From: Candidatus Binatia bacterium
GTDB lineage: Bacteria; Desulfobacterota; Binatia; UBA9968; JAJDTQ01
Assembly (NCBI GenBank): GCA_951813575.1
Contig: OX638375.1
Span: 3,946,752 to 4,010,751 of the forward strand
DNA: 64,000 nt
Direction of reading: 5' to 3'
Below, piece by piece: positions 58,580-64,000 of this stretch (positions are counted from its first letter, which is position 1; every line of letters starts with the position of its first letter). The translations under genes were made by a program, and so were the position numbers. Under the pieces are notes generated by a model, which saw nothing but the letters and a program-made list of their open reading frames with translations, made no database searches and was not told where the DNA came from.

Positions 58580-60184
58580 ATGTCCTATCCCGACCTCCAA
58601 GAGCACCTGGCCAACCTGGAATCCGCCGGACTGCTGCTGCGCATCCGCCACCCCATCAACAAGGACACGGAGATGCACCCGCTGGTGCGCTGGCAGTTCC
58701 GCGGCGGCTTGCCGGAGGCGGAGCGCAAGGCCTTTCTGTTCGAGAACGTGGTGGACAGCCACGGCCGCACCTACGACATGCCGGTGGCGGTGGCCGCGCT
58801 GGCCGCCTCTCCACAAGTGTACTCGGTTGGGCTGCAACGCGCGGTGGAGGAGATCCCCGACCTTTGGGCTCACGCGCTGGCCCATCCCATCGAACCCGCC
58901 ATCGTCGATTCCGGACCGGTTCACGAGGTGGTGCTGCAGGGCGCCGACCTGGACGTAGAGGGCGGCGGGCTGCTGCAACTCCCGGTGCCCATCTCCACGC
59001 CGGGTTTCGACAACGCGCCCTACACCACCTGCTCCCACTGGTTCACCAAGGACCCGGAGACGGGCGTCCGCAACCAGGGCAACTACCGCGGGCAGATCAA
59101 GAGTGCGAGGCGCGTGGGCATGTACGCCGGCATGCACCAGCACATCTTTCCGCACTGGGACAAGTGCCGGGAGCAGGGCAAGCCGTTGCACGCCGCGCTG
59201 GTGGTGGGCGCGCCGCCGGTGGTTTCCTACGGCACCGTGCAGAAGGTGCCGCCAGGAGTGGACGAGATGGGCATCGCCGGCGGCCTGGCGGGCGAGCCGG
59301 TCCAACTGGTCCGGTGCAAGACCGTGGATATCGAGGTGCCGGCCAACGCCGAGATCGTCATCGAGGGGCTCATCAACACGGATTTCGTGGAGCCCGAGGG
59401 TCCCTTCGGCGAGTCCCACGGCTACCTGCATCCGCGCACCGTGTCGCCGTTCATGGAGGTGACCGCCATCACCATGAAACGCAAGCCGGTGCTGTGCTCG
59501 TTCATCAGCCAGGTGACGCCCAGCGAATCCAGCGTCATCAAGAAGGTGGGCTACGAACCGTTGCTGCGCCGTTACCTGCGGGACACCATCGGCATCAAGA
59601 GCGTCACCCAGGTGGCCATGCACGAACCCCTCACCAACCTGCGCAAGCTCGTCATCGTGCAGATGAGCAAGCCCGCGGAAGGGGACGTCTGGCGCGCCCT
59701 GAACAGCATCGCCAACTACCAGCACGGGGTCGGCAAGATCGCCATCGCCGTGGACGACGACATCGATCCCCACAACCTTGATGCCGTCTGGTGGGCCATC
59801 TGCTACCGCTCCAAGCCGCACCAGGACGTGCTGATCCTGCCGGGCCGGGTCAAGGGCCACTCGCCGCCCTTCGAGGACGAGGGCCACCTGATCACGGCCA
59901 AGGAGATGTTCTACCAGCCGGCCACCGACTCCGGCATGCTCATCAACGCCATCCTGAAGGAGCCGTTCCCGCCCATCTCGCTGCCCAAGCGCGAGTTCAT
60001 GGAGCACGCCCGGGAACTGTGGAACCGGCTGGAGTTGCCGCCCCTTGAGCCCCAGGCGCCGTGGTACGGCTATTCGCTGGGCCAGTGGGACGACGAGTGG
60101 GAGGAGGAGGCCCAGCTTGCGGTGAAGAGCGACTATCTCCAGACCGGCGCCAAGCTGGCGAAGCGCCGGGTGAAGCCGGGCTGA
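58580..60184 (+). CDS. UbiD-family decarboxylase (copy 1)
   Basis: A 534-aa UbiD-type enzyme, dependent on prenylated FMN, that reversibly decarboxylates aromatic or unsaturated acids. The acidic active-site segment is visible as EPEGPFGESHGY (about residues 273-284), and GNYRGQIKSARRVGMY holds the Arg-containing cofactor region. The C-terminus (WEEEAQLAVKSDYLQTG) is slightly long for the family. Its stop overlaps the next start (TGATG), so it is coupled to the PBP2-fold decarboxylase-like gene. No UbiX-type prenyltransferase is in the window. Confidence 0.88.
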   Translation: MSYPDLQEHLANLESAGLLLRIRHPINKDTEMHPLVRWQFRGGLPEAERKAFLFENVVDSHGRTYDMPVAVAALAASPQVYSVGLQRAVEEIPDLWAHALAHPIEPAIVDSGPVHEVVLQGADLDVEGGGLLQLPVPISTPGFDNAPYTTCSHWFTKDPETGVRNQGNYRGQIKSARRVGMYAGMHQHIFPHWDKCREQGKPLHAALVVGAPPVVSYGTVQKVPPGVDEMGIAGGLAGEPVQLVRCKTVDIEVPANAEIVIEGLINTDFVEPEGPFGESHGYLHPRTVSPFMEVTAITMKRKPVLCSFISQVTPSESSVIKKVGYEPLLRRYLRDTIGIKSVTQVAMHEPLTNLRKLVIVQMSKPAEGDVWRALNSIANYQHGVGKIAIAVDDDIDPHNLDAVWWAICYRSKPHQDVLILPGRVKGHSPPFEDEGHLITAKEMFYQPATDSGMLINAILKEPFPPISLPKREFMEHARELWNRLELPPLEPQAPWYGYSLGQWDDEWEEEAQLAVKSDYLQTGAKLAKRRVKPG

Positions 60185-61191
60185 TGGCCGATCCCTGCCA
60201 CCTCCGTCTCGCCTGCCGCAACTACGACGGCACCAACGCCATCCTCCGCGGCGTCCTGGACGCTCTGGGAATCGAGCTGGAGGTGGTGGAGCAGGTGAGC
60301 GTGCAGGGCATGTTCGCGGCCATGTACCGGGGCGAGTTCGACGTCTCCGAGATGTCGCTGGCCGAGCTGATCTACTACACGTCACGCAACCAGAGCGACT
60401 TCATCGGCATACCGGTGTTCCCGTCGCGCATGTTCCGGCACGGGTTCATCGTCGTCCGGCGCGACGCCGGCGTCGACACGCCCCAGGACCTCGTGGGCAA
60501 GCGGCTCGGGTTCCTGCGCTGGGTGCAGACCGCGGCGGTGTGGATCCGCGGCACGCTGATGAACGAGTACGGGGTCACGCCGTCCAATTCCCAATGGCAC
60601 GCGGCTTCCCTGCACCACTGGGACGACGGCAGCCCCGAGACCTCGGTGAAGCTCCCGGGCGGGGCCGTCATCGAGGTGCTGCAGGGAGAAGGGAGCGCCG
60701 CCGACCGGGCCATGGCGGCGATCCGGGAAGGGCGGCTGGACATGCTGGGGGTTACGGAAACACAGCTTCCGCCGCTCCTGGCCGACGCCGGGTTGAAACG
60801 GCTGTTCGAGGACTACCGGGACATCGAGGCGGAGTATTTCAGGAAGACCCGGATCTTCCCGATCATGCACGTGCTCGCCGTCCGGAAATCGGTGTTGGAG
60901 CAGCACCCGGATGTTTCGGCTGCTCTCTTCGATCTGTTCAGCCAGGCGAAGCGGCAGGCGCGGCAACGGTTCGTCGACATACCGAGCCAGGTGATGGCGT
61001 GGCCGCGGCACGCGCTGGAGCAGGAACGCGCGGTGTTCGGCGGCGACTCGTGCCCCTACGGCCTCGACGCCAACCGCGACGTTCTCAACACGTTCATCGA
61101 GTACTGCGAGGCCCAGGGCATCTGCGAGCGCAACCTCTCGCCGGAGGAACTGTTCGCACCCGAGACCTGGGATTTGACGGAGCAGGAATAG
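60184..61191 (+). CDS. 4,5-dihydroxyphthalate decarboxylase-like PBP2-fold protein (copy 2)
   Basis: A 335-aa type-2 binding-fold protein without a signal peptide. It follows 4,5-dihydroxyphthalate decarboxylase closely: LRLACRNYDGTNAILRG, GEFDVSEMSLAELIYYT, IPVFPSRMFRHGFIVV, and the end GICERNLSPEELFAPETWD. ATG 60184 overlaps the UbiD stop. Being between two UbiD genes supports a decarboxylation role on a polycarboxylated aromatic, though binding-protein-like non-catalytic functions remain possible. Confidence 0.8.
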   Translation: MADPCHLRLACRNYDGTNAILRGVLDALGIELEVVEQVSVQGMFAAMYRGEFDVSEMSLAELIYYTSRNQSDFIGIPVFPSRMFRHGFIVVRRDAGVDTPQDLVGKRLGFLRWVQTAAVWIRGTLMNEYGVTPSNSQWHAASLHHWDDGSPETSVKLPGGAVIEVLQGEGSAADRAMAAIREGRLDMLGVTETQLPPLLADAGLKRLFEDYRDIEAEYFRKTRIFPIMHVLAVRKSVLEQHPDVSAALFDLFSQAKRQARQRFVDIPSQVMAWPRHALEQERAVFGGDSCPYGLDANRDVLNTFIEYCEAQGICERNLSPEELFAPETWDLTEQE

Positions 61192-61212
61192 TTCGATCGA
61201 GAGGTGAGTACG

Positions 61213-62691
61213 ATGGCCAGACCGCAAAGGAAACAGGATACGGAGCTGACCCCCTTCGACGATCTTCGCGGGTGGCTCGCGCGAGTGGAGGAGATCGGAC
61301 AGTTGGAGCGCATCTCCGGCGCCCACTGGGACCTGGAGGTGGGCGCCCTGAACGAGATCATCTGCGAGCGGTTGCCGGCGCCGCCGGCGTTGCTGTTCGA
61401 GAACGTGGCCGGCCATGAGGGCGGCGGGCGCGTCCTCGCCAACATGATGGAGACCATGGAGCGGACCGCGCTCACCCTCGGTCTGCCGCTGGACCTCAGC
61501 ACCATCGAGGTCATCGACCGATTGCGCACCCGGCTGGCCGATCTCACGCCCCTGGAGCCCCGGGTGGTGCCCACGGGCCCGGTGATGGAGAACCGCCATA
61601 CGGGCAAGGACATCAATATCCTCGACATCCCGGTGCCGCGCTGGCACTCGGGCGACGGCGGCCGCTACCTCGGCACCGCGCACCTGGTGGTCACGCGGGA
61701 CCCCGAGACCGGCGAGGAGAACGTCGGCTGCTACCGGGTCATGGTCCACGAGGCCGACAAGCTGGCGCTCTACATCTCGCCGGGCAAGCACGGGCGCATG
61801 CACATGGAGAAGACCCTCAAGGCCGGCAAGCCCGTGCAGGTGGCCATGGCCTTCGGCCAGCATCCGCTGATGTTCGTGGCCGCCTCCCAGGCGGTGCCCC
61901 CGGGCGTCAGCGAGTACGCCTGGGCCGGCGGGCTTGTGGATCAGCCGCTGAGCGTCATCGAGGCGCCGCTCACCGGGCTCCGGGTGCCCGCCGCGGCCGA
62001 GATCGTGGTGGAAGGGGAGATCATCCCGGGCGACACCCGTCCCGAGGGCCCCTTCGGCGAATGGACCGGCTACTACGCCAGTGCCCGCCGGGCCGAGCCG
62101 GTGGTGCAACTGAAGGCCTTCTACCACCGGGACGATCCGATCCTCACCAGCGCGCCGCCGTTCCGTCCCACCATCCACGGCATGTACCGCTCCATGCTGC
62201 GTTCGGCGATGATCTGGAACGGCGTGGAGAGGGGCGGGGTGCCGGACGTCGTCGGCGTATACGTGCCGCCGCCGGCCCAGCGCTTCATGATCGTGGTCTC
62301 CATCCGCCAGCGCTATCCCGGCCACGCCAAGCAGGCGGCGCTCATGGCCGCCCAGTGCCACGCCGGCGCCTACCTTGGCCGCTACGTGGTGGTGGTGGAC
62401 GACGACGTGGACATCACCAACCTGAACGAGGTGGTGTGGGCCATGTGCACCCGCTCCAATCCCGAGGAATCCATCGACATCATCCGCCGTACCTGGAGCG
62501 GGCCGCTGGACCCCATCATCCCCCGCGACAAGAAGGGCCTCAACTCCCGCGCCATCATCGACGCCACCCGGCCCTTCGAGTGGAAGGACCAGTTCCCGGC
62601 GGTGAGCCAGATCGACAAGGAGACCCACGACACAGTGGCCGGCAGGTGGAAGGACGAGCTGGACCGGGTGGTGCGGGGGCACCGGCAATAA
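61213..62691 (+). CDS. UbiD-family decarboxylase (copy 2)
   Basis: A 492-aa UbiD-type prenylated-FMN decarboxylase, normal length. The acidic segment is RPEGPFGEWTGYY (about residues 278-290) and NVGCYRVMVHEADKLALY is the cofactor-side block. LFENVAGHEGGGRVLANMM near the N-terminus is typical. The ATG at 61213 follows GAGAGGTGAG; a GTG at 61204 is possible. It is only distantly similar to copy 1, so the two may act on different intermediates or as a hetero-oligomer. Confidence 0.9.
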   Translation: MARPQRKQDTELTPFDDLRGWLARVEEIGQLERISGAHWDLEVGALNEIICERLPAPPALLFENVAGHEGGGRVLANMMETMERTALTLGLPLDLSTIEVIDRLRTRLADLTPLEPRVVPTGPVMENRHTGKDINILDIPVPRWHSGDGGRYLGTAHLVVTRDPETGEENVGCYRVMVHEADKLALYISPGKHGRMHMEKTLKAGKPVQVAMAFGQHPLMFVAASQAVPPGVSEYAWAGGLVDQPLSVIEAPLTGLRVPAAAEIVVEGEIIPGDTRPEGPFGEWTGYYASARRAEPVVQLKAFYHRDDPILTSAPPFRPTIHGMYRSMLRSAMIWNGVERGGVPDVVGVYVPPPAQRFMIVVSIRQRYPGHAKQAALMAAQCHAGAYLGRYVVVVDDDVDITNLNEVVWAMCTRSNPEESIDIIRRTWSGPLDPIIPRDKKGLNSRAIIDATRPFEWKDQFPAVSQIDKETHDTVAGRWKDELDRVVRGHRQ

Positions 62692-62743
62692 GACCACGGA
62701 CTGGCGTGGGGGCCGCTCCGCGTCCGCCGGGAAGGAACATGAC

Positions 62744-63355
62744 ATGAGCGATGCCATCAGGCTGTACGAATTCGCGACCTCGCCCAACTGCCAGCGGGTG
62801 AAGGTGGTGCTGGAAGAGAAGGGGCTGGCCTACGAGACGGTTCCCGTGGACCTGCGCAAGAAGGAGCAGAAGGATCCGGAGTACCTCGCCATGAACCCCC
62901 ACGGCAAGGTGCCGGTGCTGGTGGACGGCGACACCGTGCTCTACGAGTCGTGCATCATCAACGAGTACCTGGAAGAGAGATACCCGAATCCGTCGTTGCT
63001 GCCCGCCGACCCCTCGGCGCGCGCCCGGATACGCATCCTCATCGACTACGGCATCACCCACACCAACGACAGCCATCAGGCCATCCGCGCGGAGATGATG
63101 AAGCCCGAGGGCGAGCGCGACGCCGACGCCCTGGCCGCGGCCAAGGCCCGGTTTCTCGAAGAGCTGCAACCGCTGGAGCGCGAGCTCGAAGGCCGCGACT
63201 ACATGGCGGGAGACTTCTCGCTGCTCGACGCCGCCCACCTGCCTCGGATCATGCGCCACGTCCAGTGGGGCGTTCTGCCGGACCCGAGCCTGCCGCGCCT
63301 CGATGCTTGGTACCAGCGCATGACCGCGCGTCCGTCTGTCCGTGCCCTTGGCTGA
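62744..63355 (+). CDS. Glutathione S-transferase family protein
   Basis: A 203-aa GST with thioredoxin-fold N-domain (ATSPNCQRVKVVLEEKGL, residues 7-24), the cis-Pro segment GKVPVLVDGD and the glutathione-contacting YESCIINEYLEERYP, then a helical C-domain. Catabolic operons often use GSTs for isomerisation of ring-cleavage products (maleylpyruvate isomerase type), which would fit the gentisate-like cupins. GGGAAGGAAC lies before the ATG. Its end overlaps the start of the next gene. Confidence 0.85.
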   Translation: MSDAIRLYEFATSPNCQRVKVVLEEKGLAYETVPVDLRKKEQKDPEYLAMNPHGKVPVLVDGDTVLYESCIINEYLEERYPNPSLLPADPSARARIRILIDYGITHTNDSHQAIRAEMMKPEGERDADALAAAKARFLEELQPLERELEGRDYMAGDFSLLDAAHLPRIMRHVQWGVLPDPSLPRLDAWYQRMTARPSVRALG

Positions 63356-64000
63356 TTCCCCACGGATCGTCCTCCTCGGCATCGGCCACACAAACGCCCA
63401 TGTCCTGGACATGTGGCGGCGTGAGCCCATCCCGGGCGCCCGCCTCGTGTGCGTGTCGAGTTTCGCCGCCGCCACCTATTCCGGCATGCTGCCCGGCACC
63501 CTTTCGGGCCAGTACCCGCCCGGCAAGCTGGAGATCGACCTGCGGAGCCTCGCCCACGCGGCCAGGGCCGAGCTGGTGGTGGAGCCGGCCCTGAGCGTGG
63601 ACATGGAGAGCCGGACCGTGCGTTTCGAGAAGCATGAGCCGGTCCCGTTCGACGTCCTCTCGGTGGGCGCCGGCTCGGTGCCCAACCGCGCCGGCATCGA
63701 CGTGTCCGCCGGCGCCTGGGTCCCGATCAAGCCCATGCAGACCTTCCTGATGCGCCTCTACGAGCGCCTGCAGGAGCTGAGCCGGCGGGGTCGCGAGGAA
63801 CTACGGGTACTGGTCATCGGCGGCGGGGTGGGCGGCATGGAGATCAGCCTGTGCCTGCCCGCTTACCTGCGCCGTGTACTGGGTGAGACAAGCCACGCCA
63901 TCGCCATCGTGGACGCAGGGGAACGCATCGGCGGCGGTTTGGCGCCGCCGGCCTTGCGCAGGGCCGAGGCGTTGCTGGCGGTCAGGGGAGTCGAGGTGAT
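63342..64000 (+). CDS. FAD-dependent NAD(P)H oxidoreductase, partial (runs off window)
   Basis: A frame open to the window end with an N-terminal Rossmann motif VLLGIGHTNAHVLDMW, like the FAD domain of NDH-2/sulfide-quinone reductases and the flavoprotein fused to SelD. A second dinucleotide site reads VLVIGGGVGGMEIS (about residues 162-175). FDVLSVGAGSVPN precedes it. The start is taken as GTG 63342, overlapping the GST end by 14 bases; a TTG at 63348 is possible. At least 219 residues are present. It probably passes electrons within this operon's pathway, but the partner is unseen. Confidence 0.75.
   Translation, partial: MPLADSPRIVLLGIGHTNAHVLDMWRREPIPGARLVCVSSFAAATYSGMLPGTLSGQYPPGKLEIDLRSLAHAARAELVVEPALSVDMESRTVRFEKHEPVPFDVLSVGAGSVPNRAGIDVSAGAWVPIKPMQTFLMRLYERLQELSRRGREELRVLVIGGGVGGMEISLCLPAYLRRVLGETSHAIAIVDAGERIGGGLAPPALRRAEALLAVRGVEV

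Noticed and set aside
57464-60385. 973-codon open frame on the minus strand opposite a bicupin and a UbiD gene
   Set aside because: Antisense to strongly conserved genes; no recognisable motif; a GC-bias artefact.
1-64000. CRISPR array, tRNA, rRNA or phage structural genes
   Set aside because: No regularly spaced direct repeats, no cloverleaf-like segments with a CCA end and no phage-type genes were recognised on reading both strands.

Overview
This 64 kb window comes from a GC-rich Gram-negative-type bacterium. Exported binding proteins with Sec signal peptides, tripartite tricarboxylate (TTT) and ABC importers and densely packed operons all fit that. The lineage cannot be fixed from the sequence. 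The gene content resembles large-genome uncultivated bacteria or alphaproteobacteria with heavy catabolic investment. No rRNA, tRNA or CRISPR array was seen.

Most of the window is a mosaic of catabolic modules. Five two-domain cupins of the gentisate 1,2-dioxygenase type, six amidohydrolase-2/ACMSD-type proteins, two UbiD-type decarboxylases, three signal-less PBP2-fold proteins (two resembling 4,5-dihydroxyphthalate decarboxylase), three DapA-fold aldolase/hydratase proteins, a NicX/M29-like protein and a heme-oxygenase-like diiron protein are interleaved with importers. Together they suggest uptake and ring cleavage or decarboxylation of aromatic or N-heteroaromatic acids. The substrates are inference.

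Layout. 0-3.5 kb: ACMSD-like enzyme, PBP2-fold protein with a clear terminator, MFS exporter. 3.5-8.8 kb: a decayed accessory island with an RHH regulator and its operator, an IS21-family element, a PstI/BsuBI-type restriction-modification pair whose nuclease is cut off by a deletion, and a frameshifted membrane-protein relic. 9.2-22.4 kb: two tandem HyuA/HyuB pairs, an acetone-carboxylase-gamma-like subunit, a Cys-less isochorismatase-fold protein and a complete ABC importer. 22.4-23.7 kb: scar with HigA, frameshifted HigB and a Fic fragment. 23.7-30.2 kb: bicupin, amidohydrolase, a second ABC importer lacking an ATPase, and a luciferase-like oxidoreductase. 30.2-31.5 kb: VapBC and a GmrSD-type fragment. 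31.5-42.3 kb: bicupin, two NahE-like aldolases, NicX-like protein, amidohydrolases, MFS, and an M24-fold protein without metal ligands. 42.4-52.6 kb (minus strand): amidohydrolases, bicupins, a PBP2-fold decarboxylase-like protein and tctABC. 52.8-64 kb (plus strand): CmcJ/NvfI-like oxygenase, double RidA, then a long promoter-led operon of TctC, DapA-fold, diiron, bicupin, UbiD, PBP2-fold decarboxylase, UbiD, GST and a flavoprotein that runs off the window.

Defence and toxin-antitoxin relics (RM, Fic, HigBA, VapBC, GmrSD) lie at the seams between catabolic modules, which suggests that the array was assembled by repeated insertion and deletion.
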